From positions 138,408,529-138,472,528 of the forward strand of contig CM043964.1 in the NCBI GenBank assembly GCA_014529385.2: a stretch of DNA of 64,000 nt. Direction: 5' to 3'. The stretch's first letter is position 1. Every line of letters begins with the position of its first letter. Under the pieces are notes generated by a model. The model ran no database searches, was not told the DNA's origin, and saw only the letters and a list, made by a program, of their open reading frames with translations. The position numbers and the translations under genes are program-made. This DNA comes from Adiantum capillus-veneris (taxonomy: Eukaryota; Streptophyta; Polypodiopsida; Polypodiales; Pteridaceae). Positions 32,520-45,162 of the stretch are shown in pieces.

Positions 32520-35500
32520 CATTTGATGGTGCCTCATGTTCCTCAAGTTTCAACTGACTCTCTTTGGCCTTGAGGATTATTGCCTTTGGAATCCTATTTT
32601 TTTCAGGAATTCGTTCATCCTTGGGCTTCCATGCCCAAATGATGCAACTAGTGTCTTCCCAGAATTAAAGATCATTGATATTCTCTCTCCAATACTTGTT
32701 CCAAAAATCCTTGTAAACCTCCACATCACTTGCATTCTTCTTCTTTGAAATTGGTGCCAAGTATTGTACCTTGACTTGAAGGTAGGTTGCTGATTCATTG
32801 TTCTGATCAATATCTGTCGTTGTCACTCCTAACCAAACTAGGTAATTTTCATCCCAAGACTCTTCAACATGTTTGTTGCGCATTGGACCACAATAGTGGC
32901 CCTCGATTACATCAAGTAATTCATCTAAACTATCTTCCAATGGAACTTAAGAGGATGATCTTGTTCACATATACTCCTTGGCCAGAAGTCATCAATAATT
33001 TTTTTTCACTTTCTCCAGGGTTTAGTATAGCTTGCATGAGATTCTCCCAGTACATGAGAATTGGGTTGATACACCTAGCATACTCACTTTCATCTCCTTT
33101 CTCTTGTAAGTGCTCTTTCCACCAACTAACATACTTCTTTAATCCTTCCATAACTTTGTCACTATCTTTAACATACTCAAAGGGTGGTAGTACTTTTGCA
33201 ACACCTCAGGAAGCTTGGCTCTTCCTTGGTCATTTCTCTTAGAAAACTCTATACCATTTTTGGGTAACGAATCCACATTTTTAGGCTGTACTTTGTATTG
33301 CATCAAAGGTATTCCATTACTCATATAGAACTTAAATTGCAATGGATTTTAATGACCCACTAAGCTATCAACTCCATCATGTAAGAACCCCTTTACAAAT
33401 CCTTTAAAGTCTGCCACCTTTTGTAGGAGAAAAGGTGTTGAATGCATGTTAACACACTCATTGAAGTTCAAATGTGAAAGTGCAAAAATGGCTTGTTTTC
33501 TAAGCTTCTCAAAAAAGTGACTAAACAATACATCAATGTCTTCATGAGTGTGACCAACCATAAGAAATCCAAGCTGCACTATGTCAAATACTCCTAGTGC
33601 AACAAACAGTGATAGGTATGCAAACACATATCAATTCTTATTTTCTGAACCACAATTGTCAAGTTGCAACAACAATGTTCTTGGCAATCTCTTGAACCCA
33701 GATACATTTCCATCCTCCTGTACATGTGCATTAGTAGCAAAGATTGACATCCTTGGACAATCATTTCCCTGAGTAGAAGCAAAATTCTCAGTGTCCACAT
33801 TTGTGATTAGATCAGTCTGCCTCTTCATTCTAAGGACTCTGTTCCTTGCAGTACTGGTTTTTCTCCTTAAGCAATTTCATATGGTGATAGAGAGAAGTGG
33901 TAGACAAAGCATAATTAAAAATATTTGTTCGTGATTCTACACTTGAGTTTTCTAAGCTCAAGTCACCAAACGTGTGTTTATCTCTTCTTTCTAAGTTTCT
34001 TAGACATTTTGAGAGAGATGCACTTGTGAAGTGGGGATAACTCGCCCATAATAATCCCAATGCAAAGTGACCATAAGCTATTTGTCCATGTCATGTGGTA
34101 TAGCAATCTTACTCTGGTCCATCTTGTCATGTATAATGCACAAGAACTTGGCTGGATTCATTTCTGAAGAGCTCCTCCAAACATAGTACATATTTCTACA
34201 ACTCATTTGTTGCAACATGTGTGCTCTCCTCTATTGCATGTATCTAACACGCTCCACCTGATTTTTGGTAGACTCTAGCTTGACCTTTATTGATGTGCAA
34301 ATGTCGCATTTAGAGAATGTGCTTGATTTTGATAAAGTGACTGTCTTGAAGACCGTGTTCCGCAACCTTGAAAATGTTGGCTGCGTGACAACGTTTTGTA
34401 TTCCATTGTGACAAGTGTCTCATTTACTTCCTGCAAAATGTCCACTTGTTTGTACATCGTTGGTAGAACACGTTGAGTTTTGCGAGTGCCATGCATGGTT
34501 GTCTTTGACTTATGTGGCATTTGATCTGCATTATTATCTAAGAAGCCTTGTATGAGTGCTTTTGCCATCTCAACATGTGTGAGGCTCTTCCTTATTATTC
34601 TAGTGTTTCCATGATTGCCATTGCATGCTCCATCCAAGAATTCCTTGTGCAGCTTGTAAAATTGTTGACTTTCCTATTCCATGCATTACATACCATGCTT
34701 TATTACATACCTTCTTTCCACCAAAAGTAAAATCAAAGCATTCCTCTTCTTGATCTTTTCTATAAGCCATGCTCATACAATCCAATACAAATGTGCACTG
34801 GCTAGTGTAGCTTTTTCCCCAAAAGTTTGCCCTCGCTTGCATGATTTTGGATGTGTTTCCAATATGAAAACATTGCATCTCACAAAAATCAATTGTTGCA
34901 ACTTTGTAAATGTTTGCAGCATCACATTGTTTGTTGAATGCATGAGCATCACCTGCTTTTTTTCTAGGCCTAACTCTATGTACATAACTCCTTTTCTTAC
35001 TTGTCCCATCTCTGATATCATAGTCATCGGCCATGGAATCCTGCTCTCTATCATTCTACTGTGAAGAAGAAAACCTAGTTCTGTATTGGTGACATTTCCT
35101 TAAAACTAGTTTGAGTGTTTTTATCTATGCCATCATCTTCATACTCATCAGTGGAAGCATATAAGATGTCAAGGGAATCTCCCATTTCTTCCATGAGGGG
35201 ATCTTGAATACCCTCAATGGAAGAAAAAGATCCTGTGTCTTTTATCAAGGGCTTACCATTCTCAAATGTGAGATGCCTAATAGGCCAACTTACCAAATTC
35301 AAACTTGAAATATCACTTTGATGTGGATGCATCGACCCTTCCACAATGACACCCAAGCTACTCTCATCTAGTTCAATACAATTTACAGCCTCATATGGGT
35401 GGACAAGCAATACCACTCCATTACCAAGTTTTGTGTTCTATTGTCAGCCCAAAGGATGACTCTTTTCTCTTTCCAACTCGCTCTATCTATCAAGCCATCT

Positions 35501-35802
35501 TCTTGACCAAGAAGAAAATCCTCATCTTTTATGTTAGTTTTTTCTCTGTCCATAACAATATTATGCAATGGCCATTTGATGATGCTTCCAACTGCTTGAG
35601 ACATGGTTCTTGCATCCATTGTGATGAATGGAATTAAGAAGGTGTCAAGAATACTTTCTAGTACATGTATCGCCACACATGTTGTACCAATCAATTCAAA
35701 ACTACAACGTTGAGATGCATCAGTGGAATGAATAACCCCGTGAGCCTTCCTTGTGGAACCATCAACAAGAAACATTGAATCACCTTGTTTTGGACCTTGC
35801 AT
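32520..35802 (-). pseudogene. DUF7869-type protein pseudogene (transposon-like, RNase H-fold candidate)
   Basis: Reading from 35802 downward in several frames: the middle has FDFTFGGKKVCNKAWYVMHG (34600-35034), then MNPAKFLCIIHDKMDQSKIA with IPH, then LLLQLDNCGSENKN, YVFAYLSLFVALGVFDIVQL and GFLMVGHTHEDIDVLFSHFF. The blocks DxMDQSK, QLDNxxxENKN and GHTHEDID mark proteins annotated with DUF7869 in plants and animals, often described as integrase- or transposase-like. An in-frame TGA replaces the residue after ENKN, and frameshifts separate the other blocks. The first segment (35383-35802) and the C-terminal part (32520-33340) are not recognised. The three acidic blocks could be catalytic; that is inference. 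Biological role unknown. Confidence 0.78.
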
Positions 35803-35889
35803 TTTTTGAGAAAATCAACAGATGTCAATAAAATTATATGTTTGAACATAGAACTCAAAATTTAGTACATTCCCAAGTTGCATCCCATT

Positions 35890-37250
35890 CAATTAAGAAA
35901 ATCTACACTGAGTCAACCCATGGAGGATGGTAGGAGGCTCGAGCTCAAGTTTGAGCCTTTATGTACATCTAAGTGCTAGAAATCTAAAGCTGACAAGATT
36001 TGCAAGATAGGGACTATGTTACATTGCAGAGACACCCATGGAGTTTGGTAGGAGGATGGAGCCTAGATGTATATCTAAGAGGTAGATATATATAGCTCAC
36101 AAGATTTGCAAGATGGATCTCAAGTTATATTGAATCAACCCATGTGGGATGGTAGGAGGATCAAGCTCAAGTTTGAGCCTAGATGTATAACTAAGTGCTA
36201 GAAATCTAAAACTGAAAATAGGTCCAAGATGGAGCCTAAATTACATTGCAGAGGCACCCATGGAGTTTGGTAGGAGGATGGAGCCTAGATGTAGGTCTAA
36301 GTGCTAGAAATCTATAGCTTAAAATAGTTACAAGATGGATCTCAAGTTATATTGAGTTAACCTAGGGAGGATGGTAGGAGGCTCAAGCTCAAGTTTGAGC
36401 TTATATATACATATAAGTGCTAGAAATCTAAAGCTGACAAGAGTTGCAAGATGGAGCCTAAATTACATTGAGGCACCCATGTAGTTTGGTAGGAGAGGTT
36501 TAACTGATGTTGGAACCTAGATGTACATCTAAGTGCTAGAAATATAAAGGTGACAAGAGTTGCAAGATGGATCCCAAGTTACATTGAATCAACCCATGGA
36601 GGATGGTAGGAGGCTCTAACTCAAATTTGAGTCTAGATGTAGATCTAAGTGCCAGAAATTTGAAGATGACAAGAGCTGCAAGATGGATCCCTAGTTACAT
36701 CGACTCACCCATGGATTATGGTGGAATGGTTGAATTGATGTTGGAGCTTAGATGCACATCTATGTGCTAGAAATCTATAGCTAGCAAGAGTTGCAAGATG
36801 GAGTCCACGTTACATTGAATCAACCCTTGGAGAATGGTAGGAGGCTCAAAATCAAATTTGAGCTTAGAGAATTTCTAGCACTTAGATGTACATCTAAGTG
36901 CTAGAAATACTTAGCTAACAAGAGTTTCATGATGAAGCCAAAGTTACATAGAGGCAACCATGGAATTTGGTAGGAGGCTCAAACTCAAGTTTGAGCCTAA
37001 ATGTACATCCAAGAGTTAGAAATCTATACTTGTCACAAGGGCTGCAAGATGGACCCCAAGTTACATGGAGGCACCCATGGAATTTGGTATAAGGCTCAAA
37101 CTCAAGTTTGAGCATAGATTTACATTCAAGTGTTAGAAATCTACAACCAGCAAGAGGTGTGAGAAAAAACCCAAGCTATGCTGGAGTAGCCTTGAATTTG
37201 GAAGGATACTCAAATTGAAGTTTGAGCTACATTACACATCTAAAGAGTTG
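35890..37250. repeat. Tandem array 1, ~106-117-bp units, about 11 copies
   Basis: The marker AAGTGCTAGAAATCT or a close variant recurs at about 35971, 36077, 36193, 36299, 36415, 36531, 36647, 36762, 36895, 37009 and 37126. Spacings are 106, 116, 106, 116, 116, 116, 115, 133, 114 and 117. Every unit or every second unit carries a dyad of the form GGCTCAAACTC/AAGTTTGAGCC, followed by TAGATGTACATCTAAG (itself palindromic around TGTACA). The alternation of GGCTC-bearing and GATGGAG-bearing units suggests a ~222-bp higher-order unit. The array begins just upstream of the first ATG of the DUF7869-type frame. No coding capacity is seen. Confidence 0.9.
36871..36908. repeat. Perfect 38-bp palindrome inside array 1
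   Basis: The half TTTCTAGCACTTAGATGT is followed directly by its exact reverse complement, with one extra pairing A/T at each end. It arose where one unit's end was inverted, and it explains the single 133-bp spacing in the array. Confidence 0.95.
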
Positions 37251-38238
37251 TAAGGTGGGGCCAAAGTAATGATGAGCTTTACATCAAACCTAAGTTTTCT
37301 TGAATGACCTATATAAAGAGTCGGAGCTTACAAGAAGGTGAGGCTTCAAAGTAGTTGCATGAGTGGCTCGAACTTAATCAAAGTAGTTGCATGAGTGGCT
37401 CAAACTTAAGTTCGAGCCTAGTTAGTCATATAGTTTTTTTTGAGGATAGAACATTAGTTTGAGTATAGGTGGATGTGGAGAGTATGCTATGAAAATTGAG
37501 CCTCGATGGACATTCAAATATAATGAGGTTTTTGTCTTAGTTGTTTATGTGTAAATCAAGTCTTGGTGATTATAGTCCTCGTTTACGTGTTGTAGCAAGA
37601 CATTTTTACATGCATAAAGGTGCCAATAAATCAGTTAAGCAAGAGGGTTGGTGGAGGTGGGTCCCTCACTCATTGATCCTAAGAGGTTTTAGCCAAGGGA
37701 AGTCAAAACTATGTCCAACTTGTGAGTATTTTTTCCCAAAAACTCTAAAAAAACTAGTTCTAGACACCCCTAACTTTGTCGAATTTTTTGACCCCTTAAA
37801 CGTCGTTTTTTTGAAAACTGTTCATTAAATCTCTTGTGCAACTATAGTTTTCTAAATAGGGTTTGTTAACAAAAGCATAGAGCCACTCTCAAGCTACAGG
37901 ATCATAAAAAAAGTTTTGCAATCAGACTCCGTATGTGAAAGTTATGTTGATTTTTGTAAAAAGTTTTTTTTCCACTTTTTAAAACCATTATGAAAACCCA
38001 TTAGTTTTGGTCCACACATGTGAGATTGCTAATCTAACCTTCATAGGGTTGGTGAGAAAATCTATTAAAGCCCTTTTAATGCTTTTGAAACCTTCTATAT
38101 TATAATAGGTTTGGATTTTTCTACAAACGGTGATGAATTCGATGACAGTGCGACATGTGAGGTTCTTTACTCTTGTGTCTCCCCACCTTTTGTGCATCTG
38201 CTCGTGGCCCGCAAGGCTCTTTCTCACACATCTAGATT

Positions 38239-38275
<37 letters not shown>

Positions 38276-38418
38276 ACATGAAAATAGGGTTTGGATTTTC
38301 CTGCAAACTGTGACAAAACCGACGATGATGTGATAGGTAAGGTTATTTACTCCCGCATCTCCCTCTCCTCTATGTATCTATTGGTAGTCCCAAAAATCTC
38401 TTTCTTAACGTCTAGATT

Positions 38419-38467
<49 letters not shown>

Positions 38468-39469
38468 TGTCTGTGTCTTTCTCTTTTTGATTGCAGGTGA
38501 AGATCAATTATAGCAGTGGTTTCTAGATTTCAATTTTGTATTTCAAATTTGAAAGGCTTATCCAGGTGCACCTCTCGCTCTCTCTCTCTCTCTCTTGCGT
38601 GTGTGTGTGAGATATCTTCTTCTAATTTTTTTGTGTAATTACCCTCAGCTCCTCTTAATCACTCCCTAATCTCTTATAATCTCTCTGTGTAATCTCCCTT
38701 GCCTGCTCTTAATCACTCCTTCCCTTCCTCTTAATCTCTCCTAAACTTGCACTAATAAAAAATTCATTCTACTAACCATTGTAGCTTGTCTTCTAAGATT
38801 ACATTCCCAAGTCCTAAACTTCTACTCTCCTCTAGAATAATCTTTGGGATATTGTTCTCAAATACTAACCTTTTCCTCTCCTCTAATTTATTGTACTTTT
38901 TGAATTCTAATTGCATCTCAAAATTCACTCTTCAATCTCATTCTATTAGTTTCTAGTCTCTATTTAATCCTCTCCATTAATGACTACATACACTCATAAT
39001 TATTTGCTACCATCTCCTTGACACACCTTCTAAACTCTTTCACTAAGTTAATCAAACTACAACTACGTCTAAAATCACGCTCTATAAATTGGAGGTAAGT
39101 GACTATTCTCTAATTAGAGTACTTAATCAATAAGTACTCTAATTAACCTTTTTTATATCTCTAATTAAGTACTTAATCAATACCCACTTGAAGGAAAAGA
39201 TAGATAACAACATTTACTTGGTTGGGTATTGAGTGTGCCATTGCCACTTGACGTAGATTCTTTGCTTTTGATATGTAGCTCGTTTTTGGTGCCTTGTTTC
39301 CTTGTTGAGAAACTAGAACAATGAACTGATGTAGCTTAAACCTCACCTTCTAATGCTATCAAAGCACTAGCATATGCCGCTCTAGTCTGGTCTCATGAGC
39401 TTATTGTGGATATTTTAGCATGATAGCATTGCCTCATGCAAGTGCTTGAGACTTAACCAAGGCCAGCAA
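37251..39469. other. Spacer between arrays; no recognisable gene
   Basis: Holds a short direct repeat around 37363-37425 (CAAAGTAGTTGCATGAGTGG twice), each copy followed by a GGCTCRAACTTAA core. It also has a pair of diverged ~178-bp repeats (listed separately) and AT/TC-rich sequence to 39460. A 95-residue frame at 37541-37828 has no recognisable motif. Confidence 0.5.
38105..38470. repeat. Diverged two-copy ~178-bp repeat, each ending in (CT)n
   Basis: AATAGGTTTGGATTTTTCTA at 38105 returns as AATAGGGTTTGGATTTTCCT near 38283. Each copy runs through ACATCTAGATT or ACGTCTAGATT into a (CT)n tract (38241-38272 and 38421-38462). A third CT run lies at 38571-38595. Confidence 0.8.
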
Positions 39470-41760
39470 ATAATAGCTCTAGGATCGAACTTAAGTTTGA
39501 GCCTCAACTACATGTGCCAGTGTAGAACAAGGGTTCAAAGCTAGCCTCATCAGATCCTTGGCTACCAATGGCAAGAGGCTCAAACTTAAGTTTGAGCCGT
39601 TCATAAGTTTGAGCCTTTCACGTCTAAGCTAGTGTAGTGATATTGTGCAATTCTACCCGTATGACAGTGTTGAGGCTACTACCAAGGGCATAGAATAACA
39701 CATTTAGGCTCGAACTTAAGCTTGAGCCTTAACTTTCTATGCTAGTATAGAAAAGCACTACTATACTTGCCTATCCTCCTAATATCCTTGTAGCTACCAA
39801 TGGAAAGAGCCTTGCTTGCATATGCTAGTGTAGCCCTACTATGCAAGGGCACAACCTCATGACATCCTTGTGGCTATCAAGGACATGGATAAATATTGTT
39901 AGGCTCAAACTGAAGTTTGAGTATTTGGTACTGTAGCACTAGGGTGCAAGGTTAGCCTCATGACATCCTTGTAGTTACCAAGGGCCTATAATAACATCCT
40001 TGTGGTAAACAATGGGAAGAGGCTTGAACTTAAGTAGAGACCTTGCCTACATATGTCAGTATAGCACTACCATGCAAGTCTAGCTTCATGACATCCTTGT
40101 GGATACCAAAGGAAAAGAAGAACATCAAACTTAAGTTCAAGTCTCAGCTGTATAAGCTATTGTATCACTAGGGAGTAAGACTAACCTCATCCTTTAGAGA
40201 TACTAATTCCAAGAGGCTCGAACTTAAGTTCGATCCTCACTTGCATAGGCTAGTGTAGCACTAGAATGCAAGGCTAGCCTGATGACATCCTTGTGGCTAC
40301 CATGGGTATAGAATAGCCCCTTAGTCTTGAGCCTAAGTTCAAGCCTCATTCGTATATGTTAGTGTAGCACTAGGATGCAAGGCTTGCCTCATGACATCCT
40401 TGTGTCTACTAAGGGCAAGAGGCTCAACCTTAAGTTTGAGCCTTGCCTACATATGATAGTATAGCAGTAGCATGAAAGTCTAGCTTCGTGACATACTTGT
40501 GGATACCAAGGGAATAGAACAACACCTTTAGGTTCAAACTTAAGTTCAAACCTCAATTGCATATGATATTGTAGCAGTAGTGTGCAAGTCTAGCTAAGGG
40601 ACATCCTTGTGGCTACTCAAGGAAAGGGCTCGAACTTAAGTTCGAACCTTGCCTACATATGCTAGTATAACAAGTCTAGCTTAATGACATCCTTGTGACT
40701 ACTTAGGGAAAGAGGTTCAGATTTAAGTTTGAACCTCTCCTACATATGCTATTATAGCAAGTCTAGATTAATGACAACCTTGTGGCTACTTAGGGAAAGA
40801 AGTTCAAACCTTGCCTCCATATGCTAATATAGCAAGTATGGCTTGAACTTAAGTTTGAGCCTCAATTGCATATGTTATTGTAGCACTATCTTGTAAGGCT
40901 AGCCTCATGAAATTTGTGTAACTACCAATGCCAAGAGGCTCGAACTTAAGTTTGATACTCACTTGCATATACTAGAGTAGCACCAACATGCAGGGCTTGT
41001 TGCTACCAAGGGCAGACAAGAACACCTTTAGGCTCGATCTTAAGTTCAAGCCTCAACTGCATATATTTTAGCACTAGGATGCACGGCTTGCCTCATGACA
41101 TCCTTGTGGCTACCCTTATTTGCATATGCTATTGTAGCACTAGGGTGTAAGGCTAGACTCATGACATCCTTGTGGCTACTAAAGGCAAGAGGCTTGAGCT
41201 TAAGTTCGAGCTCACCTAGATATGTTAGTATAGCACTATCATGCAAGTCTAGATTCATGAAGTCCTTTTAGGATTCATGTAAGAATAGAAAAACACTTAG
41301 GATTGAACTTAAGGCTAGCCTCATGACATCCTTCTGGTTACCAATGCCAAGAGGCTCAAACCTAAGCTCGATCCTCACTTGCATATTCAAGTGTAGCACT
41401 AGCATGCAAGGCTAGCTTGATGACATACTTGTGGCTACCAAGGGCATAGAATGACACCTTTAGGCTTGAGCTTAAGTTTTAGAGTCAAGTGCATAAGGGA
41501 ATAAAAAATCACATTTTAGTCTCAAACTTAAGTTTGAGATTCCTCTCCATATGATAATGTAGCACTAGGGTGCACGCCTAGCCTCATGACATCTTTCTAG
41601 CTAGAAAAATCATAGAGCTTCACTTTTAGGCTCAAATTTAATGTAGCACTAACTTGCAAGACTACTCTCATGACATCCTTGTGGCTAGCAAGGGCACATA
41701 ACAACATCTTTGGGCTCAAAATTAAGTTTGAGCCTTGCCTACACATGCTAGTGTATTTTT
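39470..41760. repeat. Tandem array 2, ~100-bp units with palindromic core, about 22 copies
   Basis: Cores of the type GGCTCGAACTT/AAGTTYGAGCC occur near 39488, 39568, 39707, 39901, 40022, 40126, 40216, 40322, 40420, 40531, 40627, 40713, 40838, 40935, 41030, 41190, 41300, 41350, 41460, 41518, 41620 and 41716. Several are perfect 22-bp palindromes centred on CTTAAG. Between cores the text CATATGCTAGTGTAGCACTA, GCAAGGCTAGCCTCATGACA and TCCTTGTGGCTACCAAGGGC recurs with variation. Spacing varies from about 60 to 195 bp, so units have been deleted or fused. The dyad core is kept while flanks drift. The array ends within ~60 bp of a plus-strand coding relic. Confidence 0.9.
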
Positions 41761-41819
41761 TAAAATGTACTATTTAACTTAAACATGTGCTCCTTGTTTA
41801 GGTTCTAAAATTGTCCTTT

Positions 41820-43257
41820 TTTGTTGTTTCACAAATGGAGGCTTTTAATGTACCAACTATACCAGAGCAGGGTGCACAAATCTTCACACTCGATGTTCTT
41901 GGAATGTCCACTCAAGCCAAAACTACTGCTCCAAGAATAAAGACCTTTGGATTAAAAAAAGAAGAAGGAGTGAAGTGGTTTGCGGATACCTAACGATACA
42001 GATGCAAACTACAAAGGTGACATCCATCTATAGTTGTCACAAGGTGATATGAAATATGGAGACATGGGGATCATTGCGGGTGTCAAAGATGATGTGGATG
42101 CAACATCAATGCCATGATTTGCATGTTATGTGCTACCTACTGGAGAGACCACAAAGGCAAACAAGTTTTTCTTATCATTGGACACTTTTCATGTAGCAAA
42201 CATGAATGGTAGCAAACTAGGAAAATAAAATTCTATTGTAAAATTAGGATTGAAGATCTCCAGCTTCACTAATCAAGAAGACTCAGGTGTGGATTGGTGG
42301 AATACCTAGTGATAACTGTGAAACATGCAAAGTGAGTCTTGAGATTACCAAAGAAGATTGTACCTACAAAGAAACCAATAGGGACACTATCTAAGAAAGT
42401 TGTGAAGAAGACATGGAAAGCCATAGTTAGGAGTGAACTTGCAACATCAAGAGGTGCCCGTGCAAGCGCTTCAACACATGCAGAGAAGATCACTGCCACC
42501 ATTAATTTAGAGAAGCAAGAAGGTTCACAAGAGGAAGATGCACAAGGACTCACAAGAAAAAGAAAGGCAAAGGATGATTCTACTCTTGAGGAAGATCGAC
42601 AAAAACTAGCAAAGAGGAAGATGAAAAAGAGTGCAGAAGAAAAAGATGTTTTTGAAGAGGAGTTGATGGAAATGGAAACTCCATCCAAAGATAACAAGGC
42701 ATTGACCTCCTTAGAAATCAAGAAGGGATTCTATCCTTTTGGGATTAATGAAGTCTTTAGCATTGACGTGACAAGGTGTTTTATGCTCCATCAAACTATC
42801 TGTACAGAAGACTGAATCTAGATTGGGTCAGGATTTTGACTTTAGACTTCATTTAAGAACCAATGCAAGAGGAGATATTGGCAATTTTGATGCCTTGTGA
42901 TCCTTCCAAAAAAATCTTCTTGAAAAACTTGACAAAGAGGATGTTCACAATGTTGATTATTGGATCATCTCTGGCACTCCATTAGTGCTGCAAAACATTT
43001 GCAAGGTGCAAAAGTTGCAAAGGTTACCCATCAATTGCGTCAGCAATTTAAATATAGACAATAAAAGATTATTCTCAATTGCCCACCAAAGATCTCTTGC
43101 AAAATCTTTAAAGATGCGAATCTATTTGTTGCAAAGTCAGTGAAAAAGGATCCATTTCTTGACCAACTTATGCAAGCACAAGCACAATGGCATGCAAATG
43201 GTTGTCCTTCTAAGTCACCACATGGTGTCAACCAAACGAGTTCTACCAAACATTGAG
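41820..43257 (+). pseudogene. Unrecognised degraded coding region
   Basis: I do not recognise this protein. Connected frames read MEAFNVPTIPEQGAQIFTLD and VLGMSTQAKTTAPRIKTFGL; then GDMKYGDMGIIAGVKDDVDA, YVLPTGETTKANKFFLSLDT and FHVANMNGSKLGK; a lysine-rich stretch of 158 residues (42339-42815) with KKVVKKTWKAIVRSELATSR and RKRKAKDDSTLEEDRQKLAK; then DFRLHLRTNARGDIGNF; finally KISCKIFKDANLFVAKSVKK and DPFLDQLMQAQAQWHANGCP, ending at a TGA near 43257. Frame shifts and stops are present, but the amino-acid texture is protein-like throughout. The basic middle suggests nucleic-acid or chromatin contact (inference). It may belong to the same mobile element as the repeat arrays. Confidence 0.5.
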
Positions 43258-43332
43258 CGAACTTATCCGAGCAAGCTCAAAACCGAGCAAAATTATTAAG
43301 TGAGTTGCTCAAGTATATGTATACTTCTTCTC

Positions 43333-43334
<2 letters not shown>

Positions 43335-43410
<76 letters not shown>
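43335..43410. repeat. (GA)n microsatellite
   Basis: About 38 GA units, directly after the unrecognised coding relic. Confidence 0.97.
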
Positions 43411-43413
<3 letters not shown>

Positions 43414-43639
43414 CTCAAAACTCATATAGAGGCAGATGTCAGGAAGGCCATAATTTATTTGCGATACAATTCAGTCTCTTTTGAGCTTGTATCTGCTCAA
43501 GACAAGGTGGTATGGAAATCTTGCTAGCCAGATGAGGGAAAGGGTTGCATCATATTGATAGCACATTGTTTTGCAGACGATATGGACTTGCCAAACCAAG
43601 AGCTGTCATGTCTGTCGACTGGGAAGAACGCTAAGAAGA

Positions 43640-44387
<748 letters not shown>

Positions 44388-44506
44388 AAAAAAGCCTCTC
44401 CGAAAGAATCGGTGCCGGTGTGAACTCATTCAATGAGTTTTTTTTAGAGAGAGCTCTTTGAGTTTTCACAATTCTCTAGGCCAAGTCATGAGAAACTGAA
44501 AAAAAA

Positions 44507-44715
44507 GGGCTCAACTAGTTGGCAACCAGTTGCACCCTCCCTGCTCCTAGGCGCAAGGGTGGAGCAAGTAGGAAACGATAGACCACGATAATCAATGTGA
44601 CACTTGTGATGGAAAAAAAAAAGGGTGCAACTAGTTGGCAACTAGTTGCACCCTTCCTGCTCCTAGGCATTGGGAATGGTAGACCACGACAAGAAAAGTG
44701 ACACTTGCGATGTAC
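44507..44715. repeat. Two-copy 116-bp tandem duplication carrying an inverted repeat
   Basis: GGGCTCAACTAGTTGGCAAC at 44507 recurs as GGGTGCAACTAGTTGGCAAC at 44623. In the second copy GGGTGCAACTAGTTG and its exact reverse complement are separated by one base (44623-44653, extended by AA/TT). Both copies continue CTGCTCCTAGGC and TAGACCACGA. Confidence 0.92.
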
Positions 44716-45064
44716 TTTTTCAGGCTCTCACAAAATTTAAGTCCTATATCTAATTAATTACACAATTGCTCGTATTTCTCACAAGAATGTAGCACAACTG
44801 GTTATAAGTTACTCACAAATTGGCAACCATTGAAGCCACTGCTTGGGAAAAGTGTGTCTCAGCTTAGAATTGAGCCGGTTGAAAAATCAAAACATTGGGT
44901 TGACTGGAGGGAAAGAAGGAATAGAGTTAAATTGAAAATAATGGCGGTTATTTTGAAAAATTTCCTATTTGGATCTATCGTATAGGGGATTTTGTATATT
45001 TATGAAATTGATTTTCTCAACTCATAATCCTAAATGCTGATTGAAATTTGAAGCATGTAAACCT

Positions 45065-45130
45065 TCTCTCTCTCTCTCTCTCTCTCTAAAAACTCTGAGA
45101 GAGAGAGAGAGAGAGGGGGGGGGGGGGGGG
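45065..45130. repeat. (CT)n, (GA)n and poly-G run 5' of the H2B pseudogene
   Basis: A CT run (45065-45087) and a GA run (45096-45115) form an inverted pair around AAAAACTCT, followed by about 16 consecutive G. The G run could form a quadruplex or reflect a sequencing-difficult site. Confidence 0.95.
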
Positions 45131-45162
45131 TCGTCTCTGGTGTTCAATTTTGCTGAGTTTGA

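Noticed and set aside
37541-37828. 95-residue frame MFMCKSSLGDYSPRL...
   Set aside because: No recognisable motif, isolated, and in repeat-rich spacer.
35890-41760. CRISPR-like array
   Set aside because: Spacing is irregular, flanks are repeats rather than unique spacers, and the context is plant nuclear DNA.
42269-42721. 150-residue minus-strand frame rich in Ser/Phe
   Set aside because: Shadow of the lysine-rich plus-strand relic, whose composition is more protein-like.
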